A DNA stretch of 49,295 nt from Rhodospirillaceae bacterium UBA6219 (GCA_002435715.1 DISD01000101.1:1-49295); one strand, 5' to 3'. Shown: positions 25,413-34,871, counted from the stretch's first letter. Translations and numbers: made by a program. The notes: generated by a model not told the origin, from the letters alone.

Positions 25413-26903
25413 ATGAAAATCAGCTTCGCCAAGCCGCAATTGCCCGACCAGGGCGCCGTCGTCGTCGGTGTCTTGGAAAACAAGGTGTTCACCCCCACCG
25501 CCCAGGCCCTGGACGATTTGTCCCAAGGCGGCATCAAGCGGGCGCTGGACGCGTCCAAGTTTAATGGCAAGAAGGATCAGGTGCTGACCATCCTGGCCCC
25601 GGCCGGTGCCAAGGTCAGCCGGGTGGTGCTGGTGGGCTTGGGCAAGGCCGAAGCCATCGATTCCCAGGCGGCGCAAAGCTTCGGCGGCACCGGTCTGGCC
25701 CAGGCCTTGACCTCGGGTGACACGCAGGTTGCCATCGCCGTCGATGCGGTGCCCGGCCTGAAGATCGACGAAGCCGATTTCGCCGCCAATGTCGCTTTCG
25801 GTGCGTTGCTGCGGTCCTATCGTTTCGACAAGTACTTCACCAAGGAAAAGAAGGAAGACAAGCCGTCGGTGAAGAAGCTGGCGGTGTTGACCGCCGCTTC
25901 CGGCGCCAAATCCGCCTTCGCGCCCCTGGAAGCCATTGCCGAGGGCGTGTTCCTGACCCGCGACGTGGTCTCGGAACCGGCCAATGTCATCTATCCGGAA
26001 AGTCTGGCCGCCCAGTGCAAGGCGCTGAGCGAATTGGGCGTCGAGGTGGAAATCCTGGGCGAAAAGCAGATGAAGAAGCTGGGCATGGGCTCGCTTCTGG
26101 GCGTCGGCCAGGGGTCTGATCGCGAAAGCCAGCTGGTGGTCATGCGCTGGATGGGCGCCAAGGACAAGGACGCGCAGCCCGTCGCCTTCATCGGCAAGGG
26201 CGTGTGCTTCGACACCGGCGGCATCTCGATCAAGCCGGCCGGCGGCATGGAAGACATGAAGTGGGACATGGCCGGTGCCGGCGCGGTGATCGGCGCCATG
26301 AAGGCCTTGGCCGGGCGTAAAGCCAAATCCAACGTCATCGGCGTGGTCGGTCTGGTGGAAAACATGCCGTCGGGCAACGCCCAGCGTCCCGGCGACGTGG
26401 TGACGTCGATGTCGGGTCAGACCATCGAGGTGATCAACACCGACGCCGAGGGCCGCTTGGTCCTGGCCGACGCCCTTTGGTACACCAAGGAAACCTACAA
26501 GCCGAAGATCATGGTCGATCTGGCCACCCTGACCGGGGCGATCATCATCTCGCTGGGGGGTGAACATGCCGGCTTGTTTTCCAACAACGACAAGCTGGCC
26601 GACAGCCTGACCAAGGCCGGTTCGGCGGTGGGTGAAAGCCTGTGGCGTCTGCCCATGGGCGACGCCTATGACAAGCAGCTGAAATCCGACATCGCCGACA
26701 TGAAGAACGTGGGCGGTCGCGAAGGCGGCTCCATCACCGCCGCCCAGTTCCTCAAGCGCTTCGTCGGCGACGTGGCCTGGGCCCATCTGGACATCGCCGG
26801 GACCGCGTGGTCGAAGAAGGACACCGCCACCTGCGCCAAGGGGGCGACGGCGTTTGGTGTTCGTCTGTTGGACCGTCTGGTGGCCGACCATTACGAGGAT
26901 TGA
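25413..26903 (+). CDS. pepA: Leucyl aminopeptidase (M17)
   Basis: A 496-residue cytosolic M17 aminopeptidase that removes N-terminal residues from peptides using two divalent metals. The N-terminal macro-like domain (about 1-170) is complete. The catalytic domain shows GKGVCFDTGGISIKPAGGM, WDMAGAGAVIGAM and the signature NTDAEGRLVLADAL, with the Lys, Asp and Glu metal ligands and the active-site Arg. Length is normal. In Escherichia coli PepA also binds DNA; nothing here shows whether that holds. A second M17 gene follows directly. Confidence 0.95.
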   Translation: MKISFAKPQLPDQGAVVVGVLENKVFTPTAQALDDLSQGGIKRALDASKFNGKKDQVLTILAPAGAKVSRVVLVGLGKAEAIDSQAAQSFGGTGLAQALTSGDTQVAIAVDAVPGLKIDEADFAANVAFGALLRSYRFDKYFTKEKKEDKPSVKKLAVLTAASGAKSAFAPLEAIAEGVFLTRDVVSEPANVIYPESLAAQCKALSELGVEVEILGEKQMKKLGMGSLLGVGQGSDRESQLVVMRWMGAKDKDAQPVAFIGKGVCFDTGGISIKPAGGMEDMKWDMAGAGAVIGAMKALAGRKAKSNVIGVVGLVENMPSGNAQRPGDVVTSMSGQTIEVINTDAEGRLVLADALWYTKETYKPKIMVDLATLTGAIIISLGGEHAGLFSNNDKLADSLTKAGSAVGESLWRLPMGDAYDKQLKSDIADMKNVGGREGGSITAAQFLKRFVGDVAWAHLDIAGTAWSKKDTATCAKGATAFGVRLLDRLVADHYED

Positions 26904-28206
26904 GTTCAGTCCGGTCTGCGAGGACGCGGCCACCCAAGTGGTGGCCGCCAAATCGTCGCGCCTGCTGGCCAGCCATCTTCCCCAGCTTGTGGAACTGGCC
27001 AAGGCCAAGCCTCGGGCCCAAGGGGCGGAACTGGCAGTGTTGCTGCGCGGTTGCCCGTCCCCGGCTTGGGTCGATCTGACACTGTCTGCGGTGCAGGCGG
27101 TGGAACTGGCCTATGGTCTGATCTTGCGCGCTTACCGGGCGCCGCAAATCCGTTCCCATGACGATGACGACGCCCCCTTGGCCTTGCCGGATCGGGTGGT
27201 GATCCGCTGTGCCGATCCCGTCGCTGCGCAAGCGCAATGGGAAATGCGGCAAGCCATCGCCCAAGGGGTGTTCCTGGCCCGTGACCTGATCACCGCGCCG
27301 GGCAATCTGTTGGGCCCGGCGGAACTGGCGGCACAGGCGCAAGCCCTGACGGCTTTGGGCGTGACGGTCGAAGTGCTGAACCCCGCCGAACACGGCCTGA
27401 ATCTGCTGGCGGCGGTGGGCCAAGCCAGCACCCGCCCGCCCTGTCTGGTGGTGATGCGCTGGAATGGTGGTATGGCGGACGAAAAGCCGTTGGTGCTGGT
27501 GGGCAAGGGCATCACCTTTGATACCGGCGGTATTTCCATCAAGCCGGCCGATCATATGGAAGAAATGAAGGGCGACATGGGCGGCGCGGCGGCGGTGGTC
27601 GGCGCCCTGAAAGCCGTCGCCCTGCGCGGCGCCAAGACCCAGGTGGTCGGCGTTCTGGCCGTTGCCGAGAACATGCCGGGTTCGGGCGCGCTGCGCCCCG
27701 GCGACATCATCCGCTCGCACAAAGGTCTGACCGTCGAGGTGGTGGACACCGACGCCGAGGGCCGGCTGGTCTTGGCCGATGCCTTGTCCTGGGCCTGCGC
27801 CACCTTGAAGCCCCGTGCCTTGGTCGATGCCGCCACCCTGACCGGGGCGGTGGTCCGCGTGCTCGGACGTCATCACGCCGGGCTTTACAGTAATCGTGAT
27901 GCCCTGGCCGCCAAGCTGTTGAAACTGGGGCGGGACGAGGACGAACCCTTGTGGCGCTTGCCGTTGTCGGCGGCCTGCGACGACGATTTCCGTTCCGATG
28001 TGGCGGACTGGAAGAATTGCGGTTGGGGACCGGTGCCCGACAATGACGACGCGGCGCGTTTCCTGCAGCATTTCGTCAGTCCGGGCGTCCCCTGGGCCCA
28101 TCTGGACATTGCCGGCGTTTCGGAAAGCGACGATGAGCATGCTTTCGGCCCCAAGGGGGCGGTGGGTTTCGGTGTGCGCTTGTTCGACGCGTTGGCCGGG
28201 GGCTAA
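26854..28206 (+). CDS. Second M17 leucyl aminopeptidase-family protein
   Basis: About 435-450 residues. The catalytic domain has all M17 motifs: GKGITFDTGGISIKPADHM, GDMGGAAAVVGAL and DTDAEGRLVLADAL. It should be active. The N-terminal domain is shorter and diverged from that of the preceding PepA. The start is unclear. Reading is open from TTG 26854 or GTG 26857, overlapping the end of pepA by about 50 bases with AAGGGGG upstream; a GTG at 26938 is the alternative without overlap. Such short M17 homologues next to pepA may split substrate range. holC follows 9 bases later. Confidence 0.88.
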   Translation: MVFVCWTVWWPTITRIEFSPVCEDAATQVVAAKSSRLLASHLPQLVELAKAKPRAQGAELAVLLRGCPSPAWVDLTLSAVQAVELAYGLILRAYRAPQIRSHDDDDAPLALPDRVVIRCADPVAAQAQWEMRQAIAQGVFLARDLITAPGNLLGPAELAAQAQALTALGVTVEVLNPAEHGLNLLAAVGQASTRPPCLVVMRWNGGMADEKPLVLVGKGITFDTGGISIKPADHMEEMKGDMGGAAAVVGALKAVALRGAKTQVVGVLAVAENMPGSGALRPGDIIRSHKGLTVEVVDTDAEGRLVLADALSWACATLKPRALVDAATLTGAVVRVLGRHHAGLYSNRDALAAKLLKLGRDEDEPLWRLPLSAACDDDFRSDVADWKNCGWGPVPDNDDAARFLQHFVSPGVPWAHLDIAGVSESDDEHAFGPKGAVGFGVRLFDALAGG

Positions 28207-28215
28207 AGTGCGGTC

Positions 28216-28671
28216 ATGACCCAGATCGGCTTTTACCACTTGCTGCGCATGCCCTTGGACCAAGCCCTGCCCAAGCTATTGGAAAAGGCGGCGCAGGCCG
28301 GCATGCGCGTGGTGGTGCGCGCCGGCTCCGAGGAACGGGTCGAGCATCTGAACGCCCTGTTGTGGACCTATGCCGACGATTCGTGGCTGCCCCACGGCTC
28401 GGCGCGGGATGGCGAGGCGCAATCCCAGCCCATCTGGTTGACCCAAGCGGAAGAAAACCCCAATTCCGCTACCGTCCTGGTCCTGTGTGACGGCGCCCGC
28501 CCCACCAGCCTGGATGGCTGGGACCGCTGTCTGGATTTGTTCGACGGTAATGACGAAACCGCCGTCCTGGCGGCGCGCGAACGTTGGAAAGCCTGGAAAG
28601 GCGAGGGGCATCAACTGGTCTATTACCAGCAGACCGAACGCGGTGGTTGGGAAAAGAAAGCTCGCTCCTAG
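28216..28671 (+). CDS. holC: DNA polymerase III subunit chi
   Basis: A 151-residue HolC protein, which links the clamp loader to single-stranded DNA-binding protein. The family start IGFYHLLRMPLDQALPKLLEKA is clear, followed by GMRVVVRAGSEERVEHLNALLWTY and SWLPHGSA, where the conserved FLPH-type motif appears as WLPHG. Its place after the aminopeptidase genes is common in proteobacteria. Its TAG stop falls in the palindrome CTAG shared with the stop of the convergent gene, so the two genes overlap by four bases. Confidence 0.9.
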   Translation: MTQIGFYHLLRMPLDQALPKLLEKAAQAGMRVVVRAGSEERVEHLNALLWTYADDSWLPHGSARDGEAQSQPIWLTQAEENPNSATVLVLCDGARPTSLDGWDRCLDLFDGNDETAVLAARERWKAWKGEGHQLVYYQQTERGGWEKKARS

Positions 28672-30611
28672 TCGGTTTCTTCCTTGCGCCCGTCATACCA
28701 ATAGGGCGTTTTCTTGGTCCATTCCGATTTGGGAAAGCGCTTGTGCAAAAGCGTGAAGGCGCGTTTGCCCAAGGGGGTGCCGTTCAGGTCCCCGCCGCTT
28801 TCGTAGCGGTTCAGCATGACGACGCGATGCAGGGCTTCGGCGGCAAATGCACTTTTGAGACTTAAGGTCCGCTGCCACCATTTGGCCGAAGCGGTGTCGG
28901 CCCAGTTCAACAAGACAAGGCTGACTTGGCGGACCAGACGGCGATCAGTTTTCAGGTGGTTGATTTCATCGCGGGCGATCAATCCCGTGAAGCCATAGGG
29001 CGATGATTGGGGCGACGGGGGGAAAGCGCGCGGGACGGTCATGTCAGGGATTGAATGGTCCCTATCTCGGGAGTGTTCATAGCGCTCGATGGCTTCCCAA
29101 CTGTAGCCGCGCATGTGGCGGAACCGGTACCATTTCCATGGGGCTAAAAGCCAGGTCTCGAAATCGCCTTGCAGGTCGTATTCGGGGGTGAAATCCATGG
29201 GGATTTCGCGGCCCACGTGCTGGTTATACAAAATGATTCCGACATCGTCATAAAGTGAACGCCCATAGTAACCGGCGTCCAGGCCCGACATCGACAGATG
29301 CGGTGTTCTGGCGATCTGCAGGGCCATGGACACCCGGACCGGCAAGGATGGTTCAAGACTTCCCAGGGGGGTGCTTTGCCATTTCCCGATCAGCTTCTTC
29401 TGAAGACGCTTCAGAACGGCCAGGGCTTCATTCTGGCGACCCAGGGCGAAAAGACGGGTATAGGCGGTTTTCAGCAGCAGGATTTCATCGTTTGCGGCCA
29501 AGACGCCAGACATGGCCATGGCGTGCAGGTCGTCGGCCGCAAGCAGGCTGAAGGCGCGCATGCTTTTGTCATTACTGCCTGTTCCCCGGTGTATGGCGAT
29601 CAGTTGCTGGACCGAAGATGCCAGATAGGTGCGGGCCACGTTCAGCCAGCTTAACAGCCGGGAATCGGTGGTCAGGGCGGCCAAATCTTCCAGGGCTCTC
29701 CCGGCTTCCACCGTGTCGCCTTGGGCCATCACCCGCATGGCGGTATTGCGGATCAGCAAGGATTGTATGGATACGGGAAGGGCCTGGAAGCGGGCGCGAT
29801 CCCCGGTGACGTGGTCAGAACGTCCGGCGCTGGATTCCCCTGCGGCAAAAGCGGCGTATTCCGCCGCTGAGGCCTGGCAATTCATCACGCGGTCGCCGAA
29901 ATCCTGGTTCAGTTTGGCCAGTTCCCCGTCATGGAGACTGCCGGGGTGCCAGAAAAGCTGGGCGGCGACGGCCCATTCGATCCCTTGGCCGGATCGGTAC
30001 TTGTCCAGTGCGTCGGCGATCAACCGGTCGTATTCGGCATCGTGTGTATCGCTGCCGTCATCCAACTGCCAGGCCATAGACCAAGGGGTGTTGGATGCGG
30101 CCTGGACGGTTTGCAGCCAATCCAGAAGCGGACGTTCCGGCGCCAGTGTGGCGACCATGCGTTGGACGTCACTGAGGTTTTCCGCCTGATCGGGATGGCG
30201 CCACCAATCGGCGGGACGGGCGACCGAGGTGGCCAGATCCAGATTGGTGGCAAGTTTATACTTCTCGGCCTCGCTCAGTCCTTGGGATTGCTGGGTTTCT
30301 GCCGCATCCAGGGCCTGGGTAACGATTTCGGCGGCGCTGTCCGCCTCGAGATGGCTGTCAAAGCCGTGATCAATATAGTCGATCTTTCGCAGCTTCTGAT
30401 CGGCAAGGCCGCGCCACAATCGGTAAAGGTCCAAGGTCGATCCGACATTGTCCAATCTGTGCCAGTGATTCCCACCGGAATAAAGGGTGTCGAAGGGGCT
30501 GAAGGCCGCATCGACCATCTCGGCGGCGTCTTGATAGCGCCCGTCACAGATCGGAGCGGCGAAAACCGGAAGGGGAAGCAAAAGGGACGCGATGAAAGCA
30601 AGACGTTTCAT
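28668..30611 (-). CDS. Secreted 647-residue protein, unrecognised
   Basis: I do not recognise a family. A clear signal peptide (about residues 1-18, LLLPLPVFA before APICDGRY) predicts export to the periplasm. The rest looks largely alpha-helical and may contain TPR-like helical pairs (LLSWLNVARTYLASSVQQLI; TAYTRLFALGRQNEALAVLKRLQKKL). It is rich in Trp and Tyr, especially after residue 480 (APWKWYRFRHMRGYSWEAI; ASAKWWQRT). The two early cysteines (residues 22 and about 249) could pair. The gene is flanked by an A+T-rich promoter region (30612-30695) and overlaps the stop of the convergent holC. Single-gene transcription unit, possibly lineage-specific. Confidence 0.65.
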   Translation of the reverse strand: MKRLAFIASLLLPLPVFAAPICDGRYQDAAEMVDAAFSPFDTLYSGGNHWHRLDNVGSTLDLYRLWRGLADQKLRKIDYIDHGFDSHLEADSAAEIVTQALDAAETQQSQGLSEAEKYKLATNLDLATSVARPADWWRHPDQAENLSDVQRMVATLAPERPLLDWLQTVQAASNTPWSMAWQLDDGSDTHDAEYDRLIADALDKYRSGQGIEWAVAAQLFWHPGSLHDGELAKLNQDFGDRVMNCQASAAEYAAFAAGESSAGRSDHVTGDRARFQALPVSIQSLLIRNTAMRVMAQGDTVEAGRALEDLAALTTDSRLLSWLNVARTYLASSVQQLIAIHRGTGSNDKSMRAFSLLAADDLHAMAMSGVLAANDEILLLKTAYTRLFALGRQNEALAVLKRLQKKLIGKWQSTPLGSLEPSLPVRVSMALQIARTPHLSMSGLDAGYYGRSLYDDVGIILYNQHVGREIPMDFTPEYDLQGDFETWLLAPWKWYRFRHMRGYSWEAIERYEHSRDRDHSIPDMTVPRAFPPSPQSSPYGFTGLIARDEINHLKTDRRLVRQVSLVLLNWADTASAKWWQRTLSLKSAFAAEALHRVVMLNRYESGGDLNGTPLGKRAFTLLHKRFPKSEWTKKTPYWYDGRKEETD

Positions 30612-30695
30612 GGGGACTTTCCATGGGAAATGGCGCGCCCGTAATCGTATGCATTACTTTATTGTTTTAATAGCATTGATCACATGGATGTCGGT
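30612..30695. promoter_or_regulatory. A+T-rich gap upstream of the secreted protein gene
   Basis: 84 bp between the secreted protein start and the stop of the chemoreceptor gene, both on the minus strand. The middle (TTACTTTATTGTTTTAATAG around 30654-30673) is markedly A+T-rich and probably holds the promoter of the secreted protein. I could not assign a clean -35/-10 pair. Confidence 0.3.
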
Positions 30696-32759
30696 CTAGC
30701 CATGCTGGCGCAGCAATCCCACTAGGCTGTTGAAACGGTGGTGCAGGCTGTCGGTTTCGTCCGACACCTGGTTGGTCAGGTGCTTGACCTCTTCCGCCGA
30801 ATGTTCGGTGGTGTCGACGCTGCCCTTGACCACGGTGATGGTGCTGGCGACAGCGGCGACGCCGTCGGAAGCCTGCTGGATCGAACGCGAGATTTCGGCG
30901 GTGGCGCAGTTCTGTTCTTCCACAGCCGAGGCGATGGAGGTGGCCAATTCGCTGATCTGGCCGACGATCTTGTCGATGCCGAAGATGGCCTGGGTGGCGC
31001 TGTCCGACCCGCGTTGAATGGCGTCGACCTGGGACTGGATCTGTTCGGTGGCCTTGGCGGTCTGGTTGGCCAGGGCCTTGACCTCGCCGGCGACCACTGC
31101 GAAGCCCTTGCCGGCTTCGCCGGCGCGGGCCGCCTCGATGGTGGCGTTCAGGGCCAAAAGGTTGGTCTGGCTGGCGATCTGCTGGATCAGCAGGACGATC
31201 TCGCCGATGCTTTGCGCGGCGTTGGTCAGCGCGTGCACGGTGTCGCGCGATTGCCGCGCCTCGTCCACCGCCTGGTTCGACACATTGGCCATGGTGGTCA
31301 CCACATGGCTGATCTCGCCGATGGAGGCCAGCAATTGGGTGGTGGCCGAAGCGATGGTCTGGACATTGGCGGCGGCCTGCTCGGCGGCTTTGTTGACCTC
31401 GCTGGACCCATCCGAAGCCTCTTGGGCCAAGCGCACCAACGAGTCCGAGGTGTCGTGCAACGCCCCGATATGGTGATGCACCGACACCATCAGGGTGTCC
31501 ACCTGGGTGGCGAAATCTTCCAGACGGGCATCGGTTTGACGGCGCGATTCCTCCTGGGCCACATGTTCGGCATTGACCGCCGCCTCGGCGGCACGGGCCG
31601 CCTGGGCGTTCAGGCGCAGGGTTTCCAGGGCCTGACCGATACGGCCGATCTCGTCCTTGCGTTCCACATGGGGGATGGTCAGGTCCAGATCGTTGTCGGC
31701 CAGTCGGCCGATGGTGTGGGTCATCTGCATCAAGGCGCCGACCACCCGGCGATTGAACACGATGGTGATGCCGACCAGCAGTGCCGCCAACACCGCCATC
31801 ATGGTCAGCGCCAAGCCCAGGCGCCAGTTCAGGCGTGACAATTGCTGGTCGCTGACGGCGACGGCGCGGTCGATGAAGGCGTCGCGCAAATCGGCGATGA
31901 CGGCGAAATTGGCAACACTCATCTTGCGGAATTCGGCCGGGGTCACCGGATAGGGCTGTTGTTCACGCGACGAATCGGCGGCGGATTGGATCATCCCCTG
32001 CAATTCGCCGAACACCTTGGCCTTCACTTGTTCCAGCTTGGTTTTGACCTCGGGGCCGGCATCTAGGAAGCTGCTCTGGTCGGTGATGCCTTCCCAGATC
32101 TGGGCCACCCTTCCGTCGAAATGGGCGTGGCGTTCGGCCTGGACCGCGTTCATCGGTTTGCCGGCGGCGATGATGGTCATCAAGGTGGTGTTGCGCTGGC
32201 CGGCGACGTTGCGCAAATTCGCCGCCGCATGGGCCAGAACCACGTAATCGCCGGCGCCGCCATCCAGTCGGTTGATTTCCTGCAACAAGGTGACGCCATG
32301 GTCGATGACGCCGTCGCCGACGGCGAAATTGGCCGCCATCCATTGCTTGCCGATGCCGTTGGGGCGTTCGGCCTTGGGTTTTTCCAGGGCGGCCAGCATG
32401 GGCTGGCGGGCTTGGTTCAGCTTGTCGCGCAAATCGGCGATGATTTTTTGCGAGGCGGTGGGCAGCACGGCGATGGCCTGTTCGAAGGCTTGGTCCGACG
32501 CTTTGCGCAAGCCGGCCAGCTGGGCGGCGGTTTCCGCCGCTGCCGGCGCGTCGGCGGTCAAGGCCAGGTTATGGCCGCCACGTTCCAGGCTGACCCGTTC
32601 GGACAGGCGCAGAAGCGCGCCTTGGCCGATGACCAATTGACGGGCCACCGAGACGTCGTTGCGGCTGCCGAGCGCATCGACGACCATCCCCAGGGCGGAA
32701 ACCATGGCCAAGGTGGCGATTCCGGCCATGCACAGAAAAAAGAAGTGGCGGATTTTCAT
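30696..32759 (-). CDS. Methyl-accepting chemotaxis protein
   Basis: A 687-residue transmembrane chemoreceptor. Helix one (about 5-27) and helix two (about 328-352) bracket a roughly 300-residue periplasmic sensing region that looks all-helical, without Cache-type beta motifs; LERGGHNLAL and LRNVAGQRNTTLM recall nitrate-sensor-like helical bundles, but the ligand is unknown. A HAMP domain follows (VVGALMQMTHTIGRLADNDLDL). The cytoplasmic signalling hairpin has the universal tip IASQTNLLALNATIEAARAG and GKGFAVVAGEVKALANQT. No C-terminal CheR-binding pentapeptide is seen. The ATG at 32759 has AGGAG upstream; earlier in-frame codons lack support. No che genes are adjacent. Confidence 0.92.
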   Translation of the reverse strand: MKIRHFFFLCMAGIATLAMVSALGMVVDALGSRNDVSVARQLVIGQGALLRLSERVSLERGGHNLALTADAPAAAETAAQLAGLRKASDQAFEQAIAVLPTASQKIIADLRDKLNQARQPMLAALEKPKAERPNGIGKQWMAANFAVGDGVIDHGVTLLQEINRLDGGAGDYVVLAHAAANLRNVAGQRNTTLMTIIAAGKPMNAVQAERHAHFDGRVAQIWEGITDQSSFLDAGPEVKTKLEQVKAKVFGELQGMIQSAADSSREQQPYPVTPAEFRKMSVANFAVIADLRDAFIDRAVAVSDQQLSRLNWRLGLALTMMAVLAALLVGITIVFNRRVVGALMQMTHTIGRLADNDLDLTIPHVERKDEIGRIGQALETLRLNAQAARAAEAAVNAEHVAQEESRRQTDARLEDFATQVDTLMVSVHHHIGALHDTSDSLVRLAQEASDGSSEVNKAAEQAAANVQTIASATTQLLASIGEISHVVTTMANVSNQAVDEARQSRDTVHALTNAAQSIGEIVLLIQQIASQTNLLALNATIEAARAGEAGKGFAVVAGEVKALANQTAKATEQIQSQVDAIQRGSDSATQAIFGIDKIVGQISELATSIASAVEEQNCATAEISRSIQQASDGVAAVASTITVVKGSVDTTEHSAEEVKHLTNQVSDETDSLHHRFNSLVGLLRQHG

Positions 32760-32876
32760 GGTTCGCTCCTGGGGGCTAAAGCGAAAATTCTGGATCACTT
32801 GGCTTATTCTGCGCTTCTTCTGCGAAGAGGCAATCAGGAATAACTCCAAAGGTAGTCGGGGTTGGAGGGGGCGGAT

Positions 32877-34757
32877 TCAGCATCCGGCCTCGACCCCCAG
32901 GGCCTTCAAACGCGAATACAAAGTGGTGGGCTTGACCCCCAGCAATCGAGCGGCGCCGCCCGGGCCCGAGACCTTGCCGCCCGCCGCCCGCAGGGCCGCC
33001 AGGAGGTTGGCGCGGTCGCGTTCGCGGCATTGGGATTCGGTCAGGAAGGCCGGGGATGGGGCGGTTTCCGTTTCCATGCTGGGGGGCAGGGGCGGGGTGT
33101 CGGGTTTGCCCAAGGTCTCGAACACCAGATGGCCGTTGCGGGCCAAGATGACGGCGCGTTCGATGACGTTTTCCAATTCGCGCACATTGCCGGGCCAGTC
33201 ATAGGCGGCCAGTTGCTCGACATTGCCCCGTGTCAGCACCGGCAGCGGACAGGCGATGCGTTCGGCGCAGCGTTTCAAGATGTGCTGGGCCAGCGGCGCC
33301 ACGTCTTCGCGACGCTCACGCAAGGGGACCGTTTCGATGGGGAAAACGTTCAGGCGATAGAACAAATCCTCGCGGAAATGTCCCTTTTGCACCTCGGTCT
33401 TGAGATCGCGGTTGGTCGCGGCGATGACGCGCACGTCAACATGGCGTGTTCGGTCCTCGCCGATGCGTTCGAAATGGCCTTCTTGCAGCACGCGCAGCAG
33501 CTTGGCCTGCAGTTCGGGGGGGATCTCGCCCAATTCGTCCAGGAACAACGTGCCGCCATCGGCCAATTCGAACCGGCCGACGCGATCGCGTACCGCCCCG
33601 GTGAAGGCGCCTTTGACGTGGCCGAAGAACTCGCTTTCGAACAATTCGCGCGGGATGGCGGCGCAGTTGACGCGGATCATCGGGCGGCTTGATCGGGAAC
33701 TGCCGGCATGGACGGCGCGGGCGATCAATTCCTTGCCGGTGCCCGATTCGCCGGTGATCAAAACGGTGGCGTCGGTGGCTGCCACCAGATCGATCTGGCT
33801 GAGCACGCGGGTGGTGGCGGCGCTGGCGCCGATGATTTCGTGGTGCCGGCGTTCGGTGCGGATTTCTTCCTGCAGATAGGCGTTTTCCAGCTCCAGGCGT
33901 TCCCGCAGGCTTTGCACTTCCTGAAGCGCCGCGTGCAATTGTTCCTCGGCTTCCTTGCGTTGGGTGATGTCGCGAAACACGATCACCGCGCCGACGATGG
34001 CGCCGCGGTCGCGGATGGGGGTGCTGGTGTATTCGATGCGGATGGGGGTGCCGTCCTTGCGCCAGAACACGTCGTCGTCCACGTGGCGGGTGATGCCGGC
34101 GCGAAAGGCGGAATAGATCGGGCATTGGCTGTCTTCGTGGGTGGAGCCGTCGCGGTGTTGGTAATGCACCGTGCGGTGCATGTTGCGGCCGACCAGTTCT
34201 TCGGCCTTCCAGCCCAGCATGCGTTCGGCAGCCGGGTTGACGAAAGTGGTCTTGCCCTCGGAATTGACGCCATAGATGCCTTCGCCGGCGGCTTTCAGGA
34301 TCAACTGGTTGTGGCGTTCGATGTCGCGGAACACCTGTTCGACGCGCCGCCATTCCTCCATGCCGTCACGCAGATAGCTTTCCGCCTCGGTGTCCACCTC
34401 GCGTCGGCGCAATACTTCCAGGTCGCTGACCACGGCGACGATGGCGGTGCCGTGCTGCCACGGCATCAGCGCCGCCAGATATTCCAGCGGTCGGGTTTTG
34501 CCCTGGTCGTCCACCAGCGACAGCGACCGGGTCCAGGCCCGGCCCTTGTCCATCACCGCTTCGGAAAACACCACCAAGGACGGCAATTGGCGCGGATGGA
34601 GCGCGCTGAAACGGCTGTTCAGCAAGGCATCCCGGCTGAGGCCGTAAAGGGTGCAGGCGGCGGGATTGACCGCCAGGACGCGGTCATTGGTGGGGTCGAA
34701 GGCGATGACCGCCTCGCCCAGGCGGTCCAGCATATGTCCGTGCAGGTCGATGCTCAT
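32877..34757 (-). CDS. PAS-containing sigma-54-dependent activator, CynF-like
   Basis: A 626-residue enhancer-binding protein. An N-terminal PAS domain (about 8-110) is followed by a second PAS with PAC (about 150-270), a coiled coil (271-305), the AAA+ sigma-54 interaction domain (308-540) and a Fis-type HTH (about 578-622). Key residues are visible: Walker A GESGTGKE (336-343), the sigma-54-contacting GAFTGA (383-388) and Walker B LFLDELGE (404-411). Ligand sensing by PAS makes it a one-component sensor without a phospho-receiver. It is divergent from the cyanate operon, and the shared region contains a sigma-54 promoter and three inverted repeats. The arrangement recalls the cynF regulator reported with cynABDS in Pseudomonas pseudoalcaligenes. 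Confidence 0.9.
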   Translation of the reverse strand: MSIDLHGHMLDRLGEAVIAFDPTNDRVLAVNPAACTLYGLSRDALLNSRFSALHPRQLPSLVVFSEAVMDKGRAWTRSLSLVDDQGKTRPLEYLAALMPWQHGTAIVAVVSDLEVLRRREVDTEAESYLRDGMEEWRRVEQVFRDIERHNQLILKAAGEGIYGVNSEGKTTFVNPAAERMLGWKAEELVGRNMHRTVHYQHRDGSTHEDSQCPIYSAFRAGITRHVDDDVFWRKDGTPIRIEYTSTPIRDRGAIVGAVIVFRDITQRKEAEEQLHAALQEVQSLRERLELENAYLQEEIRTERRHHEIIGASAATTRVLSQIDLVAATDATVLITGESGTGKELIARAVHAGSSRSSRPMIRVNCAAIPRELFESEFFGHVKGAFTGAVRDRVGRFELADGGTLFLDELGEIPPELQAKLLRVLQEGHFERIGEDRTRHVDVRVIAATNRDLKTEVQKGHFREDLFYRLNVFPIETVPLRERREDVAPLAQHILKRCAERIACPLPVLTRGNVEQLAAYDWPGNVRELENVIERAVILARNGHLVFETLGKPDTPPLPPSMETETAPSPAFLTESQCRERDRANLLAALRAAGGKVSGPGGAARLLGVKPTTLYSRLKALGVEAGC

Positions 34758-34772
34758 GGCGGCTCCAGGGTG

Positions 34773-34827
34773 TCACGAAAAATCGTAACATGCGACACGA
34801 TATCTCGTAAATTACGAATTATCGTAA
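34773..34827 (+). promoter_or_regulatory. Three upstream activator sites of the cyanate operon
   Basis: Three 16-bp inverted repeats of the form TTACGA-N4-TCGTAA lie at 34773-34788 (TCACGA-AAAA-TCGTAA), 34795-34810 (ACACGA-TATC-TCGTAA) and 34812-34827 (TTACGA-ATTA-TCGTAA, perfect). The last two also create the palindrome TCGTAAATTACGA. Their centres are about 78, 95 and 117 bases upstream of the predicted sigma-54 start, the usual distance for enhancer sites. They are the likely targets of the divergent activator, which they also flank. Confidence 0.75.
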
Positions 34828-34843
34828 ATACCTGGGATGAAAA

Positions 34844-34856
34844 GATCAAGTTAATA
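34844..34856 (+). promoter_or_regulatory. Possible IHF site
   Basis: GATCAAGTTAATA, in an A+T-rich stretch between the activator sites and the sigma-54 promoter, is close to the IHF consensus WATCAA-N4-TTR but fails at the first base and in the TTR. DNA bending at this spot is common in sigma-54 promoters. Confidence 0.35.
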
Positions 34857-34871
34857 CAAGTGGTTAGCTGT

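Noticed and set aside
25371..27008. 545-codon minus-strand frame opposite pepA
   Set aside because: Antisense shadow; PepA motifs on the plus strand are complete.
34805..34817. TCGTAAATTACGA as a single operator for a dimeric repressor
   Set aside because: It arises where two of the three TTACGA-N4-TCGTAA sites adjoin. The three-site reading explains more of the region.
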